From positions 91,440-155,439 of the forward strand of contig NZ_MZXW01000057.1 of NCBI RefSeq assembly GCF_004123905.1: a DNA stretch of 64,000 bases. Direction: 5' to 3'. Each line of letters opens with the position of its first letter. Position 1 is the stretch's first letter. The translations under genes and the position numbers were made by a program. Below are positions 10,149-18,676 of the stretch, in pieces. Under the pieces are notes generated by a model. It was not told the origin of the DNA, did no database searches, and saw only the letters and a list, made by a program, of their open reading frames with translations. The stretch is from Bradyrhizobium betae. GTDB lineage: Bacteria; Pseudomonadota; Alphaproteobacteria; Rhizobiales; Xanthobacteraceae.

Positions 10149-11450
10149 TTACTTCTGGGCGATCAGCGCATCGAGCGCCTTGTCGGCATCCGCGCAGGCC
10201 TGGTCGATCGGCTTTTGCTTGAGGATCAGGTCCTGCACCGCCTGGCCGATGAACTCGCGCGATTCCGGATTGGCGACGATGGGATAGCCGACCTCGGAGG
10301 AACCCTTGGTGGCGAGCACGTCGAGAGCGGCCTGCCATTCCTTGCGCACCGGCTCCTCATCGATCCATTTACGATACTCGGGATCCTTGGCGACCGATGG
10401 ACGCGGCGGGGCAATGCCCTGGAGCGCCATCTTCTTCTGCACCTCGGGGCTGGTCGCCCACTGCACGAAATACCAGGCCGCATCCGGCTGCTTGCTGTGC
10501 GAGGATACCGCCATGCCCCAGCCGATCGTGGTCGGCACCTGGCCGGCCTCACCCGCCGGGAACGGCAGAAGACCGGTGTCCTTCAACCGCGCGCCACCGT
10601 CCATGACGGTGCGAAGCTCGTTGGACGATTCAAACGCCATTGCGGCGCGGCCGCTGCGATAGAGCGCCGAAATCTGCTGGAAGCTGTAATTGACGACGCC
10701 AGGCGGACCGAAGTCGCGCAGCAGCCGGCTATAGGTTTCGAGCGCTTCCTTGCCCTTGGCGGAGCACAGGTTCGACTTGCCGTTGGCGATATAGGTGCCG
10801 CCGACATTGTGCAGCATGTTGCTGAAGGTGTAGGCGACCGCGGGCTTGAGGCCGCGCGAGACGAACGGCGTCACCGCGCTGTCGCAGGTCTTGATCTTTT
10901 CGGCGGCGGCTTCGACGTCCTTGATGGTCTTCGGCGCCTCGAGACCGCAGTTCTTGAAGATGTCGGTGCGGTAATAGAAGATCGGCCCTTCGAGATTCAT
11001 CGGCATGCTGGTGAGCTTGCCGTTGAAGGTCGCCGCCTTCAGCAGGGCTTGGCTGAGCCCGGCCGGATCGTAGTCCTTGGCCACGTCGTTCTTGGCCATC
11101 GTGGTGAGGTCGGCATACCAGCCGGCGGCGGCGAACTGCTCGCCCTCGCGCGAGGGCAGCGTCATGAACACGTCGACCTCGTCGCTGTTCGCATTCATGA
11201 CGGTCACCAGACGCTGGCGCATCTGCTGTTCCTGATAACCGTCGACCTTGAGGGTCATGCCGGTCAACTTCTCGAAATCGACCTTGTAGGTCAGGAGCGC
11301 CTGCGCGACCGGATTGTTGTTGGCGAGAAAGGTGACGGTCTTGCCCTTGAACTTCATCCAGTCGTAATCGGCGGCGTGCGAGGGCGCGCCAACAGCGGCG
11401 ATCGCGAGAACGGGCAACGAGAGATGCGTCGCGAGCATCCTGGCCTTCAT
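10149..11450 (-). CDS. Sugar-binding periplasmic protein of a CUT1 ABC importer (family 1 solute-binding)
   Basis: 433 residues from ATG 11450, preceded by the strong ribosome site GGAGGAGAG. An N-terminal Sec signal ends at GAPSHA/ADYDW. The rest has the MalE/UgpB pattern, with ITFLA-like TVTFLANNNPVAQALL near residue 40, FYYRTDIFKNCGL near 155 and a PDAAWYFVQW helix. First gene of the operon binding-permease-permease-dehydrogenase-ATPase-kinase-aldolase. A LacI-type operator lies 65 bp upstream, so induction by the substrate is likely. Confidence 0.92.
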   Translation of the reverse strand: MKARMLATHLSLPVLAIAAVGAPSHAADYDWMKFKGKTVTFLANNNPVAQALLTYKVDFEKLTGMTLKVDGYQEQQMRQRLVTVMNANSDEVDVFMTLPSREGEQFAAAGWYADLTTMAKNDVAKDYDPAGLSQALLKAATFNGKLTSMPMNLEGPIFYYRTDIFKNCGLEAPKTIKDVEAAAEKIKTCDSAVTPFVSRGLKPAVAYTFSNMLHNVGGTYIANGKSNLCSAKGKEALETYSRLLRDFGPPGVVNYSFQQISALYRSGRAAMAFESSNELRTVMDGGARLKDTGLLPFPAGEAGQVPTTIGWGMAVSSHSKQPDAAWYFVQWATSPEVQKKMALQGIAPPRPSVAKDPEYRKWIDEEPVRKEWQAALDVLATKGSSEVGYPIVANPESREFIGQAVQDLILKQKPIDQACADADKALDALIAQK

Positions 11451-11514
11451 TGGACTCTCCTCCCGGCTGGCCGCCTTAAGCTGGCGGACCATTTCGAATA
11501 AGTTCGTGCATATC

Positions 11515-11528
11515 TGAAAACGGTTACA
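11515..11528. promoter_or_regulatory. LacI-family operator upstream of the sugar importer operon
   Basis: TGAAAACGGTTACA fits the LacI/GalR-type half-site symmetry around a central CG (TGnAAnCGnTTnCA). It lies 65 bp upstream of the binding-protein start and within the divergent region shared with the LacI gene. Confidence 0.6.
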
Positions 11529-11625
11529 AACTAGACCGCACGCTCGCCGTGTCAAGCGCTGGACAAGCTGAGTGATCTGCGGCAATACATGTGATTCTTA
11601 CCACCGCCCGGATTTGCGGTGCAAC

Positions 11626-11639
11626 ATGTACCGTTACAT
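11626..11639. promoter_or_regulatory. Second LacI-type operator, at the start of the regulator gene
   Basis: ATGTACCGTTACAT is a near-perfect palindrome around CG. It ends two bases before the regulator ATG, so occupancy would block its own transcription or translation. This suggests autoregulation and perhaps looping with the site at 11515. Confidence 0.55.
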
Positions 11640-11641
11640 TT

Positions 11642-12682
11642 ATGGGACTGACCGACGCCAAGTCTGTGAAACATGGCATCCGCGCCGTAGCCGCCCGCGC
11701 CGGCGTCTCAACCGCATCGGTCTCTCGTGCCCTCAACAATCCGGATGCGGTGAGCCCATCTCTGCGCGTGCGCATCGAACAGGCGATTGACGCGCTCGGC
11801 TACATCCCGCATGCGCCCGCGCGCATCCTGTCCTCACGTCGCTCGCGCACTCTTGGCGCGATCGTGCCGACCATCGACAACACGATGTTCGCGCGCGGCA
11901 TCGCTTCGCTGCAGCACTATCTGTCGTCGGTCGGATACATGCTGTTCCTCACGACGAGCGGCTACGATCTTGACGTCGAATTGCAGCAGGCGCGCAATCT
12001 GATTAGCCGCGGCGTCGACGGCCTGGTGCTGCGCGGCGACTGCCATCACGAGGGCTTGCGCAAGCTGCTCGCGGACAACGCAGTGCCGTTCATCAATGTG
12101 GGCATATACCAGCCCGACCGGCCCTACCCTTGCGTCGGCACCGACAACGAAGCGGGCGCCCATCGCGCCGCCGCCCATGTCATCGAACTCGGCCATCGCC
12201 GCATCGGGATCGTCTCGGCTCTCCAGCGCAACAACGACCGTGCCAGCGCTCGCGTTGCCGGCTTTCGCCGCGCGCTGACCGAGAGCGGCCTCGAACTGCG
12301 GTCGCAATGGCATGTCGAGGTGCCCTATACGCTGGACGACGCCCGCGAAGCGGCGCGCTATCTCCTGGGTCTCAAGGATCGTCCCACAGCCGTAGTGTGC
12401 GGCAACGATGTCATCGCCTACGGCGTGCTGCTCGAGGCGGAACGCAGCGGCTTTTCGGTACCACGCGATCTGTCGGTCGTTGGGTTCGACGATCTCGACT
12501 GGAGCCGCCATCTGCGACCGAGCCTGACCACGATTTACGTTCCGACCGGAGAAACCTGGCAACGCGCCGGCGAATATCTGGTGCGCAGCCTCGCCGGCGA
12601 GCAGACCATCATGCACCGCGAGATCGACTTTTCACTGGTGGTCCGCGAGTCGACGGCGCCGCCTCCAAAATCCCTGAAGTGA
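11642..12682 (+). CDS. LacI-family transcriptional regulator
   Basis: 346 residues from ATG 11642. N-terminal helix-turn-helix (VAARAGVSTASVSRALNNPDAVS) and hinge, then a periplasmic-binding-like effector domain (VGTDNEAGAHRAAAHVIELGHRRIGIV; VVGFDDLDW). It lacks an obvious ribosome site. The frame is open further upstream (to 11591), but that would bury the operator inside the gene. Divergent from the importer operon and 10 bp ahead of the SDR gene; very likely the sugar-responsive repressor of both. Confidence 0.9.
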   Translation: MGLTDAKSVKHGIRAVAARAGVSTASVSRALNNPDAVSPSLRVRIEQAIDALGYIPHAPARILSSRRSRTLGAIVPTIDNTMFARGIASLQHYLSSVGYMLFLTTSGYDLDVELQQARNLISRGVDGLVLRGDCHHEGLRKLLADNAVPFINVGIYQPDRPYPCVGTDNEAGAHRAAAHVIELGHRRIGIVSALQRNNDRASARVAGFRRALTESGLELRSQWHVEVPYTLDDAREAARYLLGLKDRPTAVVCGNDVIAYGVLLEAERSGFSVPRDLSVVGFDDLDWSRHLRPSLTTIYVPTGETWQRAGEYLVRSLAGEQTIMHREIDFSLVVRESTAPPPKSLK

Positions 12683-12692
12683 GACAGTCCCG

Positions 12693-13427
12693 ATGAGTTT
12701 GAATTTCTCTCTAGCCTCCGGCTTTCATGCCATCGTGATCGGGGGCGCCGGCGACATTGGCGCAGCAATCAGCAACCAGTTTTGCGATCTCGGCGCGACG
12801 GTGACCGCAACCGGCGCCAACGATGCCGATCTCGCCCGCACACTCCTCAAGCCGCGCGCGGGCCTCACGCTCGGGACGCTCGACGTCACCGATGATGCGG
12901 CCGTCAAATTCTTCGCCAACAAGTACAAGCGGGTCGACGCGCTCGTCAATTGCGCCGGGATTCTCGCCCGCGACAAAGAATTCGAGATCGAGACTTTCGT
13001 GAAGGTTCTCGATGTCAATCTCACCGGCACCTTCCGGACCTGCATGGCTTTTCGCGCGCTGCTTGCGGAGGCAAAGGGATCGATCGTCAACATCGCCTCG
13101 ATGAACGCGGTTTTGGCGCTACCGCGTATCCCCGCCTATTGCGCCAGTAAGGGTGGCGTCGTGATGTTGACCAAGGCACTCGCCTTGAAGTGGGCCGAAG
13201 AGGGCATTCGCGTCAACGCAGTTGCGCCGGGCTATATCGAGACCGCGATCAACGCCGCCGGCCGGACTGATCTCGCGCATTACCAGCGCATCGCCGACCG
13301 CACCGCGTTCAAGCGGTGGGGACAGCCGGAAGATATTGCCGGCGCCGTCGCGTTCCTCTGCATGCCGGCGTCGCAATATGCGACCGGTACCGTCGTTGCT
13401 GTGGATGGCGGGTTTCTCGCAGGTTGA
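12693..13427 (+). CDS. Short-chain dehydrogenase/reductase
   Basis: 244 residues. Cofactor motif GGAGDIG near residue 14, NCAGI near 88, catalytic Tyr-Lys in YCASKGG near 149, and the C-terminal GTVVAVDGG. A classical NAD(P)-dependent SDR. Co-directional with the LacI regulator and divergent from the sugar operon, so a second oxidation or reduction step on the same substrate is likely, for example polyol or aldose to ketose ahead of the kinase. Confidence 0.9.
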   Translation: MSLNFSLASGFHAIVIGGAGDIGAAISNQFCDLGATVTATGANDADLARTLLKPRAGLTLGTLDVTDDAAVKFFANKYKRVDALVNCAGILARDKEFEIETFVKVLDVNLTGTFRTCMAFRALLAEAKGSIVNIASMNAVLALPRIPAYCASKGGVVMLTKALALKWAEEGIRVNAVAPGYIETAINAAGRTDLAHYQRIADRTAFKRWGQPEDIAGAVAFLCMPASQYATGTVVAVDGGFLAG

Positions 13428-13580
13428 CGTCGCGCGAGCACCGGCGGCTGGACATCAACGGATACGTCAAGCGGCGCATCGTCGGCTTCAAACCATCTCT
13501 GGAAGCGAGCGCCGCAGTTCCGAGGCGCGCAAGATGACGTCCTATGGCAACGACGAGTGGCAACCTTGCCGCGGTTGACT

Positions 13581-13590
13581 TGTTATAACA
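13581..13590. promoter_or_regulatory. Candidate GntR operator TGTTATAACA
   Basis: A perfect 10-bp palindrome abutting a TTGACT -35-like hexamer (13575-13580), 57 bp before the binding-protein ATG. It matches the general GntR pattern GT-N-TA-N-AC. The GntR/UTRA gene at 17871 in the same operon is the obvious ligand. Confidence 0.5.
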
Positions 13591-13647
13591 TTTCGGCAAA
13601 TGTCCTTACTAACCGGAGCGCAAAATCCGGATTTTCGGGAGGACCGT

Positions 13648-15042
13648 ATGACGTCATTCAAGCCGACGCGACGAACGCTCATCAAAACCGGAACCGCGGC
13701 AGCGGCTCTGGCGACGTTTGGACCTACTCTTCTCCGACAGGCCGCCGCGCAGGATGCCGACCTCGCGCCATACAAGTCCGCCAAGATCGATTGGCAGCAG
13801 GTATCAGGCGAAACAATCACTGTCGCGGTTATCCCGGCGAGCTACTTCGAAAACCTGATCACGCTGGCGCCTCAGTTCAAGGCGCTGACCGGCATTGATG
13901 TCCGTTTTGAAAAGATCCCCCCGGCGCAGATCCGGCAGAAGAGCGTCATCGACCTGACCTCGAAGACCGGTACCTACGCGACCCACGCCGCCGACCCCAT
14001 GTATTACGCGCTCTACGCCGCGAACAAATGGGTCGAGCCGCTCGACACCTATCTGAACGACAAGTCGCTGACCGACCAGGCCTGGTTCAAGCTTGATGAC
14101 ATCATTCCAGCCTGGCGCAGCGCCAACGGCATCGACGGCAAGCTCTACGGGATGCCCTATGACGGCGAAGTCACCATTCAGGTCTATCGCAAGGATCTCT
14201 ATGACGCGAAGGGCCTGAAGCCGGCCGACACGTTAGAGGCCTACATGTCCAACGCCGCGGCGCTGAACACGCCGAACGACCGCATCTGGGGCGCAGCGCT
14301 GCGCGGCGTCGCCGGTGCCGGCCAGAACATGTACATCTATCCGTCGATTTTTCGAGAGTTCGGCGGCGACTGGATGAAGGGCGGCAAGCTCACCGTCAAT
14401 GGCCCCGAGGCCGAGGCGGCGCTCGCCTGGTATATCGACATCATGAAGAAGTACGCGCCGACGGCGGCCGCGAACTGGAACTGGCCCGATATTGCCGATG
14501 CGTTCTCGCAAGGAACGGTCGCAAGCTACATCGACGCGCATTCCTCGGCCTCCGTTATCAACAATCCCGAGAAGTCCAGGGTCATCGGCAAGGTCGCCTA
14601 TGCACGCTGGCCGAAAGGCCCGTCGGGCAAGCGCACCACCTCGATCTGGAACTGGGGCTTCCCGATCAATTCCGCGCTGCCGGAAAAGAAGCGAAAGGCG
14701 ACCTGGCTTTTTATCCAGTGGGCCGCCAGCGCCGAAACCCAGGCCCGCACCGCACATCGTTTTGCAGGTCCGACCAAGCGTTCTGGCGTCAACCGCACCT
14801 CAGTCTGGAAGGATCCCGACTACATCAAGCTGATGAACGGCTTTGGTGAGAACTTCGTCGAGGCTACGATGGGCGCCCTGCAGGAGGACACCGACGTCGA
14901 CTGGCGGCCGCGCGTGCCACAATGGCCGGCGATCGGCGACACCATGGCAACTGCGATCCAGTCGGCCCTCTCGGGCCAGGCCACGATCAAGGCCGCACTC
15001 GACGATGCGCAACGCCGCATCGAACCGATGATGCGCGGCTGA
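13648..15042 (+). CDS. Carbohydrate ABC importer binding protein with Tat-like signal
   Basis: 464 residues from ATG 13648 behind GGGAGG; an earlier in-frame start at 13600 is less likely. The N-terminus TRRTLIKTGTAAAALATFG with cleavage near RQAAAQ/DA is a twin-arginine-type signal. The mature part follows family 1 solute-binding proteins (LAPQFKALTGIDVRFEKIPP; YGMPYDGEVTIQVYRKDLYDAKGLKP; TWLFIQWAAS). First gene of a second carbohydrate importer operon leading to a sulfatase, so a sulfated sugar or polyol ligand is suggested by context. Confidence 0.92.
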   Translation: MTSFKPTRRTLIKTGTAAAALATFGPTLLRQAAAQDADLAPYKSAKIDWQQVSGETITVAVIPASYFENLITLAPQFKALTGIDVRFEKIPPAQIRQKSVIDLTSKTGTYATHAADPMYYALYAANKWVEPLDTYLNDKSLTDQAWFKLDDIIPAWRSANGIDGKLYGMPYDGEVTIQVYRKDLYDAKGLKPADTLEAYMSNAAALNTPNDRIWGAALRGVAGAGQNMYIYPSIFREFGGDWMKGGKLTVNGPEAEAALAWYIDIMKKYAPTAAANWNWPDIADAFSQGTVASYIDAHSSASVINNPEKSRVIGKVAYARWPKGPSGKRTTSIWNWGFPINSALPEKKRKATWLFIQWAASAETQARTAHRFAGPTKRSGVNRTSVWKDPDYIKLMNGFGENFVEATMGALQEDTDVDWRPRVPQWPAIGDTMATAIQSALSGQATIKAALDDAQRRIEPMMRG

Positions 15043-15045
15043 TCC

Positions 15046-15981
15046 ATGGCGACCACAGTGGTGACATCGGCCGGGATCGCGAGCGAGGCGCCTCGCAGCG
15101 ATTTCGGCCGCATCCTGGCGCAGCGCGAGCGCCGGTTCGCAGCAGCCTTGCTTGCGCCGGCATTTCTCGCCCTGCTTGCCACGACGACGTTTCCGCTGCT
15201 CTTCTTGGTCTATACCAGCGCGTTCCGGATGGATCTGGCGATGCCGTTCACCAACGGCTTCGTCGGATTCGAGAACTATCAGGTGCTGCTCTCCGACGAG
15301 CGCTTCTGGACGTCGCTGCTGGTAAGCCTCGTCTACACCGGCTCGACCGTCGCGCTCCAGGTCATCATCGGGCTGGCGCTCGCCTTGCTGGTCATAGACA
15401 TGAAGCGCGGCCAGGGCTGGTTTCGTGTCATCGCGATCCTGCCTGTCGTGCTGTCGCCGGCCGTCGTCGGCATGATCTGGCGCACCTTCATGCTGGCGCC
15501 GGAATTCGGCATCGTCGACTTTCTCGCCATCAACGCCGGTCTCGGCAGCAAGAACTGGCTCGGCGATCCCACGCTTGCGATGGTCTCGGTGATCGCAATC
15601 CATACCTGGCAATGGACGCCGTTCGCGTTCATGGTGCTGCTGGCCTCGCTGGCCTCACTGCCCGAGGACATCTATGAGGCCGCGCGGCTCGATCGTGCCT
15701 CGGCCTGGCAGCGCTTCCGCCGCATCACCCTACCCTTGCTGCGGCCCGCGATCGTGATGGTCGTCATCATGCGGACGATGGTGGCGCTGACGGCGTTCGC
15801 GGCGATCTTCACCGTCACGGCCGGCGGGCCCGGGACCGCGACCGAGATCCTCAACCTCTACGCCTACAGGAAATCCTTCACTGAGTTGTCAATCGGGTAC
15901 GGTGCGGCGCTGGCGGTGGCGCTGCTGATCGTGACCATCATCATCTCCGGCATCCTGTTTGCTCTGCGGAGGGCAAAGTGA
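15046..15981 (+). CDS. Carbohydrate ABC permease, MalF type
   Basis: 311 residues with about six membrane segments, EAA loop (EAARLDRASAWQRFRRITLPLL) near residue 208 and the TAGGPGTAT loop. Begins 3 bp after the binding-protein stop and overlaps the next permease by 4 bp. Inner-membrane channel subunit. Confidence 0.92.
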   Translation: MATTVVTSAGIASEAPRSDFGRILAQRERRFAAALLAPAFLALLATTTFPLLFLVYTSAFRMDLAMPFTNGFVGFENYQVLLSDERFWTSLLVSLVYTGSTVALQVIIGLALALLVIDMKRGQGWFRVIAILPVVLSPAVVGMIWRTFMLAPEFGIVDFLAINAGLGSKNWLGDPTLAMVSVIAIHTWQWTPFAFMVLLASLASLPEDIYEAARLDRASAWQRFRRITLPLLRPAIVMVVIMRTMVALTAFAAIFTVTAGGPGTATEILNLYAYRKSFTELSIGYGAALAVALLIVTIIISGILFALRRAK

Positions 15982-16817
15982 CGGCAAAGCGCCTCCGCGC
16001 CATCGCCCTGCTCGCGTTTTCCATGGTCTTCCTGCTGGCCTGGGCGTTCCCGATCATCTGGAGCGTGCTGAACTCGCTCAAGACCGATTCCGACGTATTG
16101 GCCTATCCGCCCAAGCTGGTTTTCTCGCCGACGCTGGAGGCCTATCGCGACGTGCTGTTCGGCTCCGGATCGATCCTCCCGAACCTCCTTTCGAGTGCCA
16201 TCATCTCGGTCGGCACTACTATCGTGACCATGTTGATGGCGGTGCCTGCGGCCTATGCGCTGGCGCGGCTGCGCTTTCGCGGCAAGAAGTTCGCGGGCTT
16301 CTATGTCCTGGCGACACAGATGCTGCCGCCAGTCGGCATCATCATCCCCTATTTCTTGGTGCTGCGGAACATCGGCTGGATCGATACCTATCAGGGCATC
16401 ATCCTGATCTACCTGTCGTTCTCCCTGCCTTTCGCGATCTGGCTGCTGGTATCCTATTTCGAGGACATTCCCTTCGAGATGGAGGAAGCCGCCTATCTCG
16501 ACGGCGCCAGCAGGCTCAAGACGCTGTGGCTCATCATCATCCCGCAGGTCCGCGGCGGCATCGCCGTCACCGTCGTGTTCGTATTCCTCAATGCCTGGAA
16601 CGAATTTCTGTTCGCGGTCGTGCTCAGCGGTAACACGGTGCGTCCGGTCACGGTCGCCATGTTCAACTTCGTCTCCGTCGAGCAGACGCTGTGGGCCAAG
16701 CTCGCAGCTGTCTCGGTCCTGGCCATGCTTCCTGTAGTCGTGCTCGGAGTAGTCGCGCAGAAGCACATCGTGAAGGGTCTGACGGTCGGTGCAGTCAAAG
16801 GCGGAGGGCGCCGATGA
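15978..16817 (+). CDS. Carbohydrate ABC permease, MalG type
   Basis: 279 residues with a GTG start overlapping the previous stop (GTGA), preceded by GGAGGG. Six hydrophobic segments, EAA loop (EEAAYLDGASRLKTLWLIIIP) near residue 170 and the closing LTVGAVKGG of MalG-like subunits. Overlaps the ATPase start by 4 bp. Confidence 0.92.
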   Translation: MTAKRLRAIALLAFSMVFLLAWAFPIIWSVLNSLKTDSDVLAYPPKLVFSPTLEAYRDVLFGSGSILPNLLSSAIISVGTTIVTMLMAVPAAYALARLRFRGKKFAGFYVLATQMLPPVGIIIPYFLVLRNIGWIDTYQGIILIYLSFSLPFAIWLLVSYFEDIPFEMEEAAYLDGASRLKTLWLIIIPQVRGGIAVTVVFVFLNAWNEFLFAVVLSGNTVRPVTVAMFNFVSVEQTLWAKLAAVSVLAMLPVVVLGVVAQKHIVKGLTVGAVKGGGRR

Positions 16818-17866
16818 GCGGCCAGGGTCAGGTCAGTTTTCGCAACATCGTCAAGATGCACGGCGAGTTCGCCGCGCTCAAGGGCGTCAATTTCGAAATC
16901 AAGCCGGGCGAGTTTTTTGCCCTGCTCGGCCCGTCCGGCTCCGGCAAGAGCACGACGCTGCGCATCCTTGCCGGTCTCGATGCGCCGACCGCCGGCCGAG
17001 TGCTGATCGACGACAAGGACGTCACCTCGACTGACGCGCGCGATCGTGACATCGCCATGGTGTTTCAAAGCTACGCGCTCTATCCGCACATGACCGTCGC
17101 CGAGAACATCGCCTTCCCACTCGAGATGGCCAGGCTTCCGAAGGCCGAAATTGCTTCCGCCGTGCACGAAGCAGCAAGAAAAGTGAAGATCGACCACCTT
17201 CTGGACCGGAAGCCGGGCCAGCTCTCGGGCGGTCAGCAGCAGCGCTGCGCACTCGCCCGCGCGATCGTGCGCAAGGCGCGCTTGTTCCTGCTCGACGAAC
17301 CCCTCTCCAACCTTGACGCCAAGCTTCGGCTGGAGACCCGGGCCGAATTAAAGAAGTTGCAGCGCTCCCTGGGCGTCACCGCGGTCTACGTCACCCATGA
17401 CCAGGAAGAGGCCATGACGCTGGCCGACCGCATGGCGGTGTTCATGTCAGGCGAGATCCAGCAGATCGGCACGCCCGCAGAAGTGTTCGCGCGCCCGAAC
17501 TCGATTGATATCGCCGGCTTCATCGGCAATCCCCCGATGAACCTCGTCCCCGCCCGCTATGTCGACGGCGACGTGATCATTGCCGGGCATCGTCTCAAGA
17601 CGACCACCACAACCGCGGGCGAGCGTGATGTGGTGGTCGGGTTTCGTCCCGGCGCCCTGCGCATGACGGAGGGCGGACTCGGCGCGCGCGTCGACCTGAT
17701 CGAGGACCTCGGAGATACCGCCGTGCTCGACCTCGACTGCGCCGGCATCATGATCCGCATGCGCGTCAGCGACGGCAACATCCCCGGCGAAGGCGAGACC
17801 ATCTCGATCACCACCCGTCCCCAGGACATTCACTTGTTCGATCCCACGACCCGCATGCGGCTCTGA
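16814..17866 (+). CDS. ABC transporter ATPase, MalK/UgpC type
   Basis: 350 residues from ATG 16814 (ATGA overlap with the permease). Walker A GPSGSGKST, signature LSGGQQQR, Walker B LFLLDEP, H-loop THDQ and a C-terminal TOBE region. Powers the importer of this operon. The frame is open upstream, but that would read through the permease gene, and the overlap start is the natural one. Confidence 0.93.
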   Translation: MSGQGQVSFRNIVKMHGEFAALKGVNFEIKPGEFFALLGPSGSGKSTTLRILAGLDAPTAGRVLIDDKDVTSTDARDRDIAMVFQSYALYPHMTVAENIAFPLEMARLPKAEIASAVHEAARKVKIDHLLDRKPGQLSGGQQQRCALARAIVRKARLFLLDEPLSNLDAKLRLETRAELKKLQRSLGVTAVYVTHDQEEAMTLADRMAVFMSGEIQQIGTPAEVFARPNSIDIAGFIGNPPMNLVPARYVDGDVIIAGHRLKTTTTTAGERDVVVGFRPGALRMTEGGLGARVDLIEDLGDTAVLDLDCAGIMIRMRVSDGNIPGEGETISITTRPQDIHLFDPTTRMRL

Positions 17867-17870
17867 CACC

Positions 17871-18644
17871 ATGGCTGTTCAAACCCACAAGAAGAAGTCC
17901 GCTCCGCTCGGCAGCGATGTCGTCGCGGAAGGCTCGACGCCCCTGCACGTCCAGATTCGCGAGTCCATTCGCAGTCAGGTTCGGGACGGCAAGCTGATCG
18001 ACGCCACCGGCCGCCTGATGACCGAGGCCGAGCTCGGCCGTCATTTCAGCGTCAGCCGCATCACCATCCGCAATGCCATCGCGCCGCTGGTGAACGAAGG
18101 CATGTTCGACCGCTCACGCGGCCGCGGCACTTTTCTGCGCTCGAACCAGCCCGAAAACTGGGTCGGCCACCTCATGGGTTTTTCGGAAACCATCCGCGAC
18201 GCTGGCTATCAGGCCGGTGCAAAGATCCTGCAGCAGGGTATGACCAACCGCCATGATCCCGCCGTTCGCGAGCAGCTGCGTGAGCGCGCCGTCTGGCAAC
18301 TTAGGCGTCTGCGGTTCGCGGATGACACACCGATCGCGATCGAGCACGCCTTCTATCCGCCGGACATCGGTCTCGAGCTCGAGAAACGGGATCTGATATC
18401 GATCATTATGTATCGCGTTTTCGAGGACGAACTCGGCTTCGCCATCAAGGACGCGCAGCAGACCATCAGCGCCGATCTCGCTGATGCCAGCAGCGCAAAA
18501 CTGCTCGGCGTGAAGGTCGGATCGCCCCTGCTCGCGATCGAGCGCGTCACCTTCAGCAAGGACGGACGGGCGCTGGAGCTTCTCCGCGCCGTTTATCTGC
18601 CGAAATATTTCCGCCTGAGCATCAGCCTGACGCGCCGCCACTAA
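17871..18644 (+). CDS. GntR-family regulator with UTRA effector domain
   Basis: 257 residues. N-terminal winged helix (LIDATGRLMTEAELGRHFSVSRITIRNAIAPLVNEGMFDRSRGRGTF) with the conserved R-G-RGTF end of GntR proteins, then a HutC-type UTRA domain (LERVTF-like LLAIERVTFSKDGRALELLRAVYLP). Lies 4 bp after the importer ATPase and 32 bp before the sulfatase, so it probably represses the whole operon and responds to the imported compound. The palindrome at 13581 is its likely site. Confidence 0.9.
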   Translation: MAVQTHKKKSAPLGSDVVAEGSTPLHVQIRESIRSQVRDGKLIDATGRLMTEAELGRHFSVSRITIRNAIAPLVNEGMFDRSRGRGTFLRSNQPENWVGHLMGFSETIRDAGYQAGAKILQQGMTNRHDPAVREQLRERAVWQLRRLRFADDTPIAIEHAFYPPDIGLELEKRDLISIIMYRVFEDELGFAIKDAQQTISADLADASSAKLLGVKVGSPLLAIERVTFSKDGRALELLRAVYLPKYFRLSISLTRRH

Positions 18645-18676
18645 GATCGCCACACGCCAAAAACGAGGACACAAAC

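Noticed and set aside
10065..11501. Plus-strand frame of 478 residues
   Set aside because: Mirror of the sugar-binding protein gene, which has a signal peptide and strong ribosome site on the other strand.
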